Source: Brachybacterium squillarum M-6-3 (lineage in GTDB: Bacteria; Actinomycetota; Actinomycetes; Actinomycetales; Dermabacteraceae). Taken from it: DNA of 64,000 nt. Position numbers and translations under genes: made by a program. Under the pieces are notes generated by a model. The model searched no databases. It was not told where the DNA came from and was given only the letters and a program-made list of their open reading frames with translations. Below are positions 48,103 through 56,652 of this stretch, piece by piece. The stretch covers positions 1,054,001 to 1,118,000 of the forward strand of contig NZ_AGBX01000001.1 of NCBI RefSeq assembly GCF_000225825.1. Reading direction: 5' to 3'. The number at the start of each line of letters is the position of its first letter. The first letter of the stretch is position 1.

Positions 48103-49311
48103 TCAGGCCTCGGCGGGTGTGCGCTCCGCGGGGGCCGCGTCCCGCGTCAGCACCCCGGACAGCAGGGGGAACAGCAGCACCGTGAGCGCACCACCGGCGA
48201 CCATCACGCTGGACTGCTGCTCGGTGAGCAGCTCCGCCTCCACCGCGATCTCGGTGACGGCGACGATGATCGGCAGCCCCGCCGAGGCGTAGAGGCCCAG
48301 CGCGATCCGCTCCTTCATGGTCTCCAGGCCCGAGCCGGTGTCGGTGAACTGCTCCCGCAGGAACACCGGCAGGCCACGGACCAGCAGGATCGTGACCACG
48401 AAGGCCGCCAGGGCCCCGAGCTCGGTGGAGACGGTGCCGACGTCGATCGCCATCCCGCTGGTCACGAAGAAGACGGGGATCAGGAAGCTGAAGCCGAGCA
48501 CCTGCACCTTCCCCACGAACTCCTCGTCGCCGTGGAGCATCAGTCGGCCGATCAGCATGCCCGCCATGAAGGCGCCGAGGGTCATGTCCAGGTCCAGCAG
48601 CCCCGAGAGCGTCATCAGGGTGATGAGGATCAGCATGCTCAGCCGCATGGTGGTCTGCATGGAGGTGTTGACCCCGGCCTCGATCGCGCCGCCGAGGGCG
48701 GGGATCCTCCGGAACAGGCGCACGGGCAGGGCGACCAGCAGGGCCGCGGCGATCGCGAAGCCGATCAGCACCAGGGCGCTGGCCCAGGTGGCCTTCGAGG
48801 ACAGCAGCAGCGCCATCGCGATGATGGGCCCGAGCTCGCCGAGGGCGCCGTGGACCAGCGTGGCCGAGCCGAGCCGGGTGCCGGTGGCGCCGGCATCCTG
48901 CATCATCGGCAGCAGGGTGCCCAGTGCCGTCGAGGTCGAGGCGATGCCCAGCACGATCGCGGCCCGGGGGTTCCCCTGCACGATCATCAACCCGGCGCCG
49001 ATGCCCAGCGCCAGGCAGAGCATCCAGGTCGTCGCCGCGCTGCGCCCCTGGCGGCTGCGCATCGCCGCGGGGTCGATCTCGAGCCCGGCCAGCAGGAACA
49101 GCAGCCCCAGTCCGATCTCCCGGACCAGGGTGATGCCCTGGGTCTGCACGGCCAGGCCCAGGCCGTCGGGACCGATCACGGCGCCGAGCACCAGCAGCCA
49201 GACCACGTCGGGCACCTTCTTGCGGGTCAGGCTCGCCAGCAGGGGCGCCGCCATCGCGGCCAGGGCGATCCACCAGACCGAGATGAGGTCGCCGAGCACC
49301 GTGTGTTCCAT
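48103..49311 (-). CDS. Cation:proton antiporter (CPA2/Kef type)
   Basis: 402 residues with about 12 transmembrane helices. GADIGPDGLGL-type start (LLVLGAVIGPDGLGLAV), LGLLFLLAGLEIDPAAMRS, and the discontinuous-helix region TLVHGALGELGPIIAMALLL match the CPA2 Na+(K+)/H+ antiporter family. There is no C-terminal RCK/TrkA domain, so it is the short form. It exchanges Na+ or K+ for H+. The ATG at 49311, two codons inside the longer frame, is chosen because it lies seven bases after TAGCCT. Confidence 0.85.
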   Translation of the reverse strand: MEHTVLGDLISVWWIALAAMAAPLLASLTRKKVPDVVWLLVLGAVIGPDGLGLAVQTQGITLVREIGLGLLFLLAGLEIDPAAMRSRQGRSAATTWMLCLALGIGAGLMIVQGNPRAAIVLGIASTSTALGTLLPMMQDAGATGTRLGSATLVHGALGELGPIIAMALLLSSKATWASALVLIGFAIAAALLVALPVRLFRRIPALGGAIEAGVNTSMQTTMRLSMLILITLMTLSGLLDLDMTLGAFMAGMLIGRLMLHGDEEFVGKVQVLGFSFLIPVFFVTSGMAIDVGTVSTELGALAAFVVTILLVRGLPVFLREQFTDTGSGLETMKERIALGLYASAGLPIIVAVTEIAVEAELLTEQQSSVMVAGGALTVLLFPLLSGVLTRDAAPAERTPAEA

Positions 49312-49318
49312 GCGCACC

Positions 49319-49324
49319 AGGCTA
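49319..49324 (-). promoter_or_regulatory. -10 box of leaderless antiporter gene
   Basis: TAGCCT on the minus strand, seven bases before ATG 49311. It decides between that ATG and a GTG two codons upstream. Confidence 0.6.
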
Positions 49325-49383
49325 CGGGCCGAGCTGCCCGCCCCGGCATCGGTCCGGGTCGGGGAGATCAGAGTCGAGGCTGG

Positions 49384-51537
49384 TCAGGAGCGCAGCGCGG
49401 TGGCGTCGAGCTGGTCCAGCAGCCAGGCCAGCTCCTCGGCCCGCTGCTCGAACTTCCGGTAACGGCCGGAGCGGCCGCCGTGCCCGGCGACCATCTCGCA
49501 GCGGAACAGGATGGGCCGCTCAGCCTGGTCGGAGGTGACGGTCTCCCGCAGCCGGGCCACCCACTTGGCGGGCTCCACGAAGAACACGCGGGTGTCGTTC
49601 AGCGAGGTCGCCGCGAAGACCGCCGGGTACTCGACGGCGCGGACGTTCTCGTAGGGGCTGTAGGTGCGCATGTAGCGGTACACCTCCTCGCTGGCCACCG
49701 GGTTGCCCCACTCCTCCCACTCGCCGACGGTCAGCGGCAGGGAGGGATCCAGGATGGTGGTCAACGCGTCCACGAAGGGCACCCCGGCGAGCATCGCCCG
49801 GAACCGCTCGGGGGCCAGGTTCGCGACGGCCCCCATCAGCAGGCCGCCCGCGCTGCGGCCCTCGGCGGCCAACCGCGCCGGGTCCACCCGGCCGGAGGTG
49901 ACGAGGTGGTCGGCGGCTGCCACGAAGTCGGTGAAGGTGTTCCTCTTGTGCAGCAGCTTGCCCTGCTCGTACCAGGCGCGGCCCATCTCCCCGCCGCCGC
50001 GGACATGGGCGATGGCGAGCACGAGGCCGCGGTCCAGCAGGGAGAGCCGGGAGGCGACGAAGGAGGGGTCCACGGAGATCTCGTAGGAGCCGTAGCCGTA
50101 CAGGTACCCGGGCGCGGTGCCGTCCCGGGGCACGTCCCGCCGCGCCACCACGGAGATCGGCACCGCGGTGCCGTCCGCGGCGCGGGCCCACTCCCGGTGC
50201 TCCTCGTACAGCTCCGGGTCGTAGCCGGGCACCGGGGTGCGGCGCAGCACCGTGTCCTCACCGGTGGTGAGGTCCCGCTCGGCGACCGTGTCCGGGGTGA
50301 GCATGCTGCCCAGGCGGTAGCGCAGGGTGGGCGTCTCCCAGCGCGGGTTCGCGTCCAGCTCCACGGCGTCGAGCTCGCCGCCGTGGCTCACGTCCGCGGC
50401 GGCCGCGACGTCCAGCGAGCCGTCCGCCCGGCGCGGCAGCACCCGCACCGCGGCCAGGCCCCCGCTGCGCAGCTCCAGGGCGACGGCCGCGGCGAAGGCC
50501 TCGACCCCGAGCAGCCGCTCGCCCTCGCCGGCCTCCAGCAGCGGGTGCCAGGAGCCGGGATCCTCCAGGGACGCCTCGGCCAGGGCGAATCCCTCGACCC
50601 CGTCGTTGTGCACGATCAGCAGGCGGTCCCCGGCGTGCTCCACCGTGTAGTCCACGCCCTCGCGGCGGCCGCCGGCCGGGCGCAGCGGGCCGGTGGGCTC
50701 GTGCAGGTCCAGCAGCCAGGCCTCCGCGGTGGTGGTGGAGCCCGACTGCACCACCAGGGTGGAGCCGTCGCGGGAGCGCTCGAACCAGACGGTGAAGCGC
50801 TCGTCGGGCTCCTCCAGCACCAGCACGTCCTCCGCGGAGGGGGAGCCGATCCGGTGCCGCCAGATCTGGTGCTGCCGCCAGGCGTCGTCCACCCGGGCGT
50901 AGAACAGGTGCTGCCGGTCCGCGGAGAAGGCCAGGCCGTAGCCGGCGCCGGTGACGGCCTCGTCGATCACGGTGCCGGTGCCCAGCTCGGTGACGCGGAG
51001 GGTGAAGCGCTCGTCGCCGCTGAGGTCGACGGCGTGGGCCAGCAGGTCGTGCGCGGGGGAGAGGGCCATCCCGCCGAGCTGGTAGAACTCGGCGCCCGCG
51101 GCCTCGGCCTGTGCGTCCAACACCATCTCCTCCCCGGGCAGCCATGCCTCCGGATCGACCTCCGGCACGCCACCGGCGCCGCGCGGCAGCTCGGGACCCT
51201 CGGGGACGCGGGTGAAGGCCGGGTAGTCGTGCCCGGCGGTGGTGCGGGTCAGGTACCACCAGTCGCCGCGGCGCAGCGGGACGGACAGGTCCGTCTCCAG
51301 GGTGTGGCCGACGAACTCGGCGACCAGGGTTCCGCGCAGGTCCGCGAGGTGTGCCGTGCGCGCCTCGGCGTAGGCGTTCTCCGCCTCCAGGTGCGCGCGG
51401 ACCTCCGGGTCCTCCTTGTCGCGCAGCCACTCGTAGGGGTCGACCACCTCCTCGCCGTGGGCACGACGCACGGTGGGGCGGTGCGCGGGGCGGGGTGCGG
51501 CGGGGAGGGAGCTCGAGGTCGAGGTGGCGGAGGTCAT
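49384..51537 (-). CDS. S9-family oligopeptidase (oligopeptidase B-like)
   Basis: 717 residues, cytoplasmic. The N-terminal half is the seven-bladed propeller (VVDPYEWLRDKEDPEVRAHL, then YLTRTTAGHDYPAFTRVPEG). The C-terminal hydrolase has YLYGYGSYEISVDPSF, HVRGGGEMGRAWYEQGKLLH, catalytic Ser in AEGRSAGGLLMGAVAN near residue 560, Asp in ATSLNDTRVFFVEPAKW, and His in VAGHGGRSGRYRKFEQ. It cleaves short peptides after basic residues in the oligopeptidase B subfamily. The ATG is seven bases after TAGGCT, a leaderless start. Confidence 0.93.
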   Translation of the reverse strand: MTSATSTSSSLPAAPRPAHRPTVRRAHGEEVVDPYEWLRDKEDPEVRAHLEAENAYAEARTAHLADLRGTLVAEFVGHTLETDLSVPLRRGDWWYLTRTTAGHDYPAFTRVPEGPELPRGAGGVPEVDPEAWLPGEEMVLDAQAEAAGAEFYQLGGMALSPAHDLLAHAVDLSGDERFTLRVTELGTGTVIDEAVTGAGYGLAFSADRQHLFYARVDDAWRQHQIWRHRIGSPSAEDVLVLEEPDERFTVWFERSRDGSTLVVQSGSTTTAEAWLLDLHEPTGPLRPAGGRREGVDYTVEHAGDRLLIVHNDGVEGFALAEASLEDPGSWHPLLEAGEGERLLGVEAFAAAVALELRSGGLAAVRVLPRRADGSLDVAAAADVSHGGELDAVELDANPRWETPTLRYRLGSMLTPDTVAERDLTTGEDTVLRRTPVPGYDPELYEEHREWARAADGTAVPISVVARRDVPRDGTAPGYLYGYGSYEISVDPSFVASRLSLLDRGLVLAIAHVRGGGEMGRAWYEQGKLLHKRNTFTDFVAAADHLVTSGRVDPARLAAEGRSAGGLLMGAVANLAPERFRAMLAGVPFVDALTTILDPSLPLTVGEWEEWGNPVASEEVYRYMRTYSPYENVRAVEYPAVFAATSLNDTRVFFVEPAKWVARLRETVTSDQAERPILFRCEMVAGHGGRSGRYRKFEQRAEELAWLLDQLDATALRS

Positions 51538-51544
51538 GGCCTCG

Positions 51545-51550
51545 AGCCTA
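51545..51550 (-). promoter_or_regulatory. -10 box of leaderless peptidase gene
   Basis: TAGGCT on the minus strand, seven bases before ATG 51537. Confidence 0.6.
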
Positions 51551-51696
51551 TCCGGCCTGCTCGCGGCGTCGCGGACCCGCCCGCAGGCACATCCCGCGGG
51601 GACCTCGGTTTCCCTCCGACGGCCCGTCGAACGATCCCGGACGGCCCGGGAGGACACGAACCGATCACGACTCCTCGGTCACCCGCAGGGCGGACG

Positions 51697-52090
51697 TACA
51701 GTAAGAATCGCCCCCCGTCCCGGTGACGCATGGGGCACGGCTCGGTCAAGGCTCCGCCAGGGCGGAGCTCGGCACCGATGCCTGCACGCCTCGGGGCCTC
51801 GTGCCCCGGCTCCGGCACGCCGTCTCCCCCTGGCGGCGGCCGTGGACCGTCCGCCCGGCGGGCCCCGTGCCCTTCCTCCCGATCACCGGCCGGCCCTCAC
51901 CGTTCCCCCTACCACCGTTCCCCCTACCGGGCCCCTCGGCGCGCCCCGGGCCGCACCCTCGACGGCGCGTGCCCCTGCGCTCCGCGCTGCCCGGGCGCCG
52001 ACGCACGCCCGGGTCGCGCCCGGGCCCACCACCATCAGCGGATCCTCCGGTCCGCAGCCGAGCAGGATGTCGAGCAGAAGAGGTATGACG
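51697..52090 (+). promoter_or_regulatory. Promoter and long leader of the polysaccharide dehydratase gene
   Basis: TACAGT at 51697-51702 is the only good plus-strand -10 box here, giving a leader of about 380 bases. The leader has a CGGGGC/GCCCCG hairpin at 51790-51806, a perfect 15-base tandem repeat (CACCGTTCCCCCTAC, 51898-51927) and no open frame with a ribosome site. The rest of 51538-52090 shows no gene. Confidence 0.45.
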
Positions 52091-53245
52091 ATGCGTGCTC
52101 ACGCACGACGACGGCACGAGCCGCCGCGACCCACCGCACCGGGCGGGATGGTCACCTGGGACATGGATCTGGAGGAGCTGGCCCGTCACCTGGCGGCCCT
52201 GAGCGGCCGCACCGCCCCGGTCCCCGACCTGGCCCCCGTGGCCGAGCTGGTGGAGGGCAAGCGGGTGCTGGTCTCCGGCGCGGGCGGCTCCATCGGGTCC
52301 GAGCTCACCCGGCAGCTCCACGGCCTCGGACCCGCCCAGCTGCTGATGCTGGACCGCGACGAGTCGGCCCTGCAGCGGCTCCAGCTCGGGCTCGACGGCC
52401 ACGGCCTCCTGCAGACCCCGGACACGGTGCTGGCGGACATCCGCGACGCCCGCGGGGTGGACCGGGTGATCGCCGAGCACCGTCCCCACCTGGTGTTCCA
52501 CGCGGCGGCGCTCAAGCACCTGCCGCTGCTGCAGGCCAACCCCCACGAGGCCTGGCAGACCAACGTCCACGGCACCCGCCACCTGCTGGAGGCCGCCGAG
52601 CGCCACGGCGTGGAGCGCTTCGTGAACATCTCGACCGACAAGGCCGCGGATCCGGTCAATGTGCTCGGCCGCTCCAAGCGGCTGGCCGAGGCGCTCACGG
52701 CCCACGTGGCGGCACGCAGCGGGCTGCCCTACGTCTCGGTGCGCTTCGGGAACGTGCTGGCCTCCCGGGGATCCGTGGTCCCGACCTTCGTGCAGCAGGT
52801 GCGGCGCGGCGGTCCGCTCACCGTCACCCACCCCGAGGTCACGCGCTACGTGATGACCATCGCCCAGGCGTGCCAGCTGGTCCTCTCGGCCGTGGTGGGC
52901 GGTCGCCCGGGGGAGACCCTGGTGCTGGACATGGGCGACCCGGTGCGGGTCGCGGACATCGCCGCCGCCATCGCCGAGCTGGCGGGCGTGCCCTGCCCGA
53001 TCGTCTACACCGGGCTGCGGGCGGGGGAGAAGCTGCACGAGGACCTGTTCTGCGCCTCCGAGGAGGACGAGCGGGCCGTCAGCGGGGGGCTCACCGCCGT
53101 GCGCTGCCCCGCTCTGGACCCGGCCGGGCTGCCCGGCATCGCCGACCGCGGTCCCGCGACACGGGAGCTGCTGCTGGGGGAGGGCGACCCGGTCGCGCGG
53201 ATCCCGGCACCGGCCTCCGCGGCGGTGGCGGAGCTCGCCGGCTGA
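52091..53245 (+). CDS. Nucleotide-sugar dehydratase/epimerase (CapD/FlaA1-like, soluble), copy 1
   Basis: 384 residues of extended short-chain dehydrogenase fold: RVLVSGAGGSIGSELTRQL (NAD-binding G-x-G-x-x-G, about residue 58), VFHAAALKHLPLLQANP, ISTDKAADPVNVLGRSKRLA with the modified catalytic S-T-D-K and K, and VRFGNVLASRGSVVPTF. This is the UDP-GlcNAc 4,6-dehydratase/C4-epimerase group that makes deoxy-amino sugars. The N-terminal membrane domain of FlaA1/CapD long forms is absent. GAGG seven bases before ATG 52091 favours that start over ATG 52085. A close paralogue lies at 60791. Confidence 0.85.
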   Translation: MRAHARRRHEPPRPTAPGGMVTWDMDLEELARHLAALSGRTAPVPDLAPVAELVEGKRVLVSGAGGSIGSELTRQLHGLGPAQLLMLDRDESALQRLQLGLDGHGLLQTPDTVLADIRDARGVDRVIAEHRPHLVFHAAALKHLPLLQANPHEAWQTNVHGTRHLLEAAERHGVERFVNISTDKAADPVNVLGRSKRLAEALTAHVAARSGLPYVSVRFGNVLASRGSVVPTFVQQVRRGGPLTVTHPEVTRYVMTIAQACQLVLSAVVGGRPGETLVLDMGDPVRVADIAAAIAELAGVPCPIVYTGLRAGEKLHEDLFCASEEDERAVSGGLTAVRCPALDPAGLPGIADRGPATRELLLGEGDPVARIPAPASAAVAELAG

Positions 53246-53271
53246 GACCCCTGCCCTCTGCCTTCCGACCC

Positions 53272-53334
53272 CGGCCCCGAGCGTCCTCCTGGCGGACACG
53301 GTCGGGGCCCGTCGGCATGCCCGGCGCCGCCGGG
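53272..53334. terminator. Pair of hairpins between convergent genes
   Basis: GGCCCCGA/TCGGGGCC at 53272-53308, and GCCCGGC, three-base loop, GCCGGGC at 53318-53334. They separate the dehydratase gene from the convergent gene ending at 53342. Confidence 0.6.
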
Positions 53335-53341
53335 CGGACGC

Positions 53342-54337
53342 TCAGGGGGAGACGGTCGGCGGGGTGGCCGGCGGGCGCTCCTCGCCGCCGGAGGGGTCGA
53401 TGCCGGCCAGGGCCACGTCCAGCAGCTCGGGGGCCAGCCGCAGGTGCTGGCCGAAGGTGGCGTCGATGTCGGTGACCACGGGGGAGCCGTCCGAGGCCAG
53501 CATGATCTCGACCGTGGAGGGGCCGGTGAGCCCCACGGCGCGGATCGCGGCGAGGGCCCGGCGCTCGATCTCCGGCGCCTCCAGGCGGGAGGCCGACTCG
53601 GGGATGCCGGTGGGAGCGGGAGGCCCCCAGGGACGGTCCTGGCCGGAGGGATCGCGCACGACGGCCGCGAGACGCCCGGAGCGGCCCTGGACGGGCCGAT
53701 GGGCCATCACCCGGTAGTGGTCCCCGGGGAGGGTCTCCCGGAGGATCCAGTCGTCGTCGATCGCCTCCCAGTTCTCGGAGTCGGTGTCGGCGATGAGCAA
53801 CGCGGAGCGGGTGTTCCGCTTGGAGCGCGGGGAGGCCACGAAGGGGCCGCCGAAGAGCTCGAGCGCCTCGCGGACGTCGGCCACGTCGCCGGGCAGCGCG
53901 AAGCGGGGGACGCGCACGTCGCGGCTGTGGAGGTAGGAGAGGGCGAAGAGCCGGTCGGAGACCAGCGCCACCGGGCCTGCGCCGGCGATCATCACGGAGG
54001 CGCCGAGCCCCTCGAGCAGGGTGCGGGCGGCCGAGAGCTCGGCCACCTCGGCGGGCAGGGTCGGGATCACCAGGTCGGCGTGGGACTCCGCGACCAGGCG
54101 GGCGAGGGCGGGCACGCTGCCCATGCTGTGATGGCCGGTGGCGTCGTGGTGCCCGTCGCGGACGGGCCCCAGGGGGCGGGAGCGCGGCGTGTCCACCCCG
54201 ATCACGTGGTGTCCGCGCTGGGTGAGCAGCGCGACCACGATCGCCCCGGCGGCACGGTCGGCGCCGGTGACCACGGTCGTGGGCGTGGGGTCCTCCTCCG
54301 CCTCGTGCGAGCGCGGCGGCGGCTCGGGCTGGCTCAT
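53342..54337 (-). CDS. Carbamoyl-phosphate-synthase-like ATP-grasp protein
   Basis: 331 residues. The N-terminal third is a Rossmann-like pre-ATP-grasp domain (TTVVTGADRAAGAIVVALLT, VIGVDTPRSRPLGPV). The ATP-grasp region follows (LFGGPFVASPRSKRNTRSAL; GLTGPSTVEIMLASDGSPVV then TDIDATFGQH), resembling the PylC/CarB-like ATP-grasp enzymes often found in polysaccharide and exo-polymer loci. The final E-x-N metal motif is TDIDATFG, which is unusual and may affect Mg binding. It probably ligates or carboxylates a sugar or amino-acid intermediate. The ATG has GAGAGG ten bases upstream. Confidence 0.6.
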   Translation of the reverse strand: MSQPEPPPRSHEAEEDPTPTTVVTGADRAAGAIVVALLTQRGHHVIGVDTPRSRPLGPVRDGHHDATGHHSMGSVPALARLVAESHADLVIPTLPAEVAELSAARTLLEGLGASVMIAGAGPVALVSDRLFALSYLHSRDVRVPRFALPGDVADVREALELFGGPFVASPRSKRNTRSALLIADTDSENWEAIDDDWILRETLPGDHYRVMAHRPVQGRSGRLAAVVRDPSGQDRPWGPPAPTGIPESASRLEAPEIERRALAAIRAVGLTGPSTVEIMLASDGSPVVTDIDATFGQHLRLAPELLDVALAGIDPSGGEERPPATPPTVSP

Positions 54338-55455
54338 GGCATTCGTACCTCTCAGTGTCCCTCGCTCCCGGACCCGGGATGCCCCCGGAGGTCCGTCCTG
54401 CAACCGGCACGAGGCGGGGAGGGCGGGCTCCGCAGCGTCCCCTCGTCCGGTTGCATCCCCCCAACCAGTTGAAAATGGTACTGATGAGAAGACTACGACG
54501 GGATTCGGACGAACGGTGCAGGTTCGGGGTGTCGTGGTGCTGTTCCCGGATGATGTGGAAGCGCTCTCTCCTGTTCCGGGAGCTGCAGGTGGGCGCAGCG
54601 GCGGACGACGGGGGCCGACCTCGCCGCGACGGCGGTCGCGGGCTTCGCGGGGGTTGCCAAAGGCGCGATCCAGGGGTATGAATCGGGTCATATCGGGCAT
54701 GGTCCCGTGGCATGGATCCCTCTGGCAAGGGTGTCGGGGGGCATGTCGTGATCCTGGATCGGAGGAGCGGATGGCCGGAGCGCACGGGGCGGCAGCGTGT
54801 CCAGGTCCGTACGAGAGGTTCGGAGCCGGGCTTCGGGCGGATTGAGACGATGTGGCACAGATCGCGTGTCGTGTCCCACGTCGTGGGGGTCGCCTGCGGC
54901 GATGCGCCGGGCGTGTCACTCCGACAAAAAGTCGGAAAAGCTTCTCTGACCTGCGTCTCCGAGGGGCCTTGCATTGGGTGACGGGACTCCGGTCCCGATA
55001 ACGTCCCGGTAACGCGGAGCGGGTGGACCGCTCTTGCGCCGCTTCTTCCTGCCCGTTTAGGGTTAAACCGCTCCGTGTCGGGATTGCCCGGCATCGGACA
55101 GATGCACGAGACACCCGCCTTCCCGGCAGGGGGGACGCAGTCCGGTTCCGACCTCGAGTCGCCCAGCCGGAGTCCATGTCGGGGAACGGTGTCCTGTGAT
55201 TGCAGAGGAGAGCCGTCGACCCCGGTCCCGGCACCATGACCTGCTGGCCACGATGCCTGTGCGCACCATTGCACCCGGCCCCCGCTCACGCGGTAGCGCT
55301 GTCGTCCCGATCTTCGCGCACGCCGCTTTCATCGTGCCTACCTCCGTAGGTCCGTTCGTCGAACCCTGATCGGCCCGGGCCCTGCCTTCCTTCCCTGATC
55401 CCCCGACGCGGCCGTGCCTCGTCGCCACGATGCTCCCTGCCCGAAAGGAGGGACC
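54338..55455. other. 1.1-kb intergenic region upstream of the exopolysaccharide operon
   Basis: No gene found in either strand. Structures seen: a GGTTG/CAACC hairpin with a C-rich loop at 54449-54466; TCCCGGA/TCCGGGA arms around 54545-54583; TCCGAC, five A, GTCGGA at 54917-54933; and the palindrome at 55055-55068. TACCAT at 54476-54481 (minus strand) may be the -10 for the ATP-grasp gene. The operon promoter is not obvious. Such length before a large operon suggests complex regulation. Confidence 0.5.
55055..55068. promoter_or_regulatory. Palindrome in the operon's upstream region
   Basis: GTTTA, four bases, TAAAC, one of the few AT-rich spots, about 390 bases before the first gene of the operon. 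Possible operator for an exopolysaccharide regulator. Confidence 0.35.
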
Positions 55456-56652
55456 GTGTCCACCATCGCCCCAGATCTCACCGTCGACCCGGTCACCGAA
55501 GCGGCCTCCGCCCCGACCGTCGCCTCCGCCGCCCCGATCACGGCACGGACCCGACCGGGCCCTCCCCCTCGGATCGCGCCCGCCACCGGCCGGACCCTCC
55601 GAAGGGCGCTCGCCGCCCTTCCCGCCCTCCCGGTCGTGGCTCTCGCCGCCGGCGTCGCTCTGGCCCTGCTCGCGGGACGGACCGTTCCCCAGGGGCTGCT
55701 CTGGGTGCTGGTACTGCTGGCGGTCACCGTGCTCGCCACCGGCGCCGCCCGGCGGCGCCTCGCCGAAGCCCTGGTGCCGCCGCGGACGATCATCATCAGC
55801 CCCTCGGCCGAGGTCGGCCGGCACCACGGCGCCTCCCGCGCTCGGGTCCGCGGATTCGCTCCCGAGGTGCTGGCCGACGTGGACTTCGTGGCCAGCGCCG
55901 TGCGGCTGGACCTGCATCGGCTCGGTGCCGACCGGGTGGAGCTGCAGGCCGGGATCCCGGAGGACACCGTGCGCGCCCTGAACTGGGAGCTGCGCCGTGA
56001 CGGCGTGGACCTCCTCGTCCACCAGGACGCCGATGCCGAGCGCCCCTCCCGTGCCCGTCTCCTCGTGACGGACCTGGGCCCCGGCCTGGTCCTGGCCTCA
56101 CCGCGACCCGCCCCTCTCGTCCGTACGCTCAAGCGTGCAGCGGACGCGGCCGGCTCGGCGCTGCTGCTGCTCGTCCTCTCGCCGGTCCTGCTGGTCGTCG
56201 CCGCGCTGATCCGGCTCGACGACGGCGGGCCCGTGCTCTGCCGCCAGGAGCGCATCGGCCTGGACGGGGATCCGTTCCGGATCCTCACCTTCCGCTGTCG
56301 CGCCGCGGGCACCGAGACGCTCTCGAACCGACTCGGTCCCCGCCTGCACCGCAGTGGCCTCGACCGACTCCCGCAGCTGCTCAATGTTCTGCGGGGCTCG
56401 ATGAGCCTGGTCGGCCCCCGGCCGCGGCGCCCCGAGGAGACGACCCCCCGGGAGACCCGGTTCTCCCACCTCTTCGGCGTGCGTCCCGGAATGACCGGCC
56501 CGTGGATGCTCAGCGCCGTCCGTCGCCCGAGCCCGGAGGACGCCCGCGATCGCGACGACTCCTACGTCGACACCTGGACCCCCTGGAAGGACCTGATGAT
56601 CCTGCTGCGCAGCCTTCCTGCCGCGGCTACCGGAAAGGGGGCCCGGCGATGA
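55456..56652 (+). CDS. Polyprenyl-phosphate sugar-1-phosphate transferase-like protein with altered catalytic dyad
   Basis: 398 residues. Residues about 45-100 hold two transmembrane helices, then a middle domain, and from about 220 the bacterial sugar-transferase domain (LLLLVLSPVLLVVAALIRLD, DGGPVLCRQERIGLDGDPFR, LDRLPQLLNVLRGSMSLVGP). This family starts polysaccharide assembly by moving a phospho-sugar to undecaprenyl phosphate. The catalytic dyad is normally Asp-Glu in LDELPQL; here it is Asp-Arg. KFRSM and SGRS motifs are also altered (TFRCR, LSAVRR). Activity is doubtful. GTG 55456 has an AAAGGAGG site and heads the operon. Confidence 0.75.
   Translation: MSTIAPDLTVDPVTEAASAPTVASAAPITARTRPGPPPRIAPATGRTLRRALAALPALPVVALAAGVALALLAGRTVPQGLLWVLVLLAVTVLATGAARRRLAEALVPPRTIIISPSAEVGRHHGASRARVRGFAPEVLADVDFVASAVRLDLHRLGADRVELQAGIPEDTVRALNWELRRDGVDLLVHQDADAERPSRARLLVTDLGPGLVLASPRPAPLVRTLKRAADAAGSALLLLVLSPVLLVVAALIRLDDGGPVLCRQERIGLDGDPFRILTFRCRAAGTETLSNRLGPRLHRSGLDRLPQLLNVLRGSMSLVGPRPRRPEETTPRETRFSHLFGVRPGMTGPWMLSAVRRPSPEDARDRDDSYVDTWTPWKDLMILLRSLPAAATGKGARR

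Noticed and set aside
51898..51927. Two 15-base repeats as a CRISPR or iteron array
   Set aside because: Only two adjacent copies with no spacer and no associated genes.
54917..54933. TCCGAC-AAAAA-GTCGGA as a terminator
   Set aside because: No gene ends nearby on either strand and there is no T-run; left as a structure of unknown role in the intergenic region.
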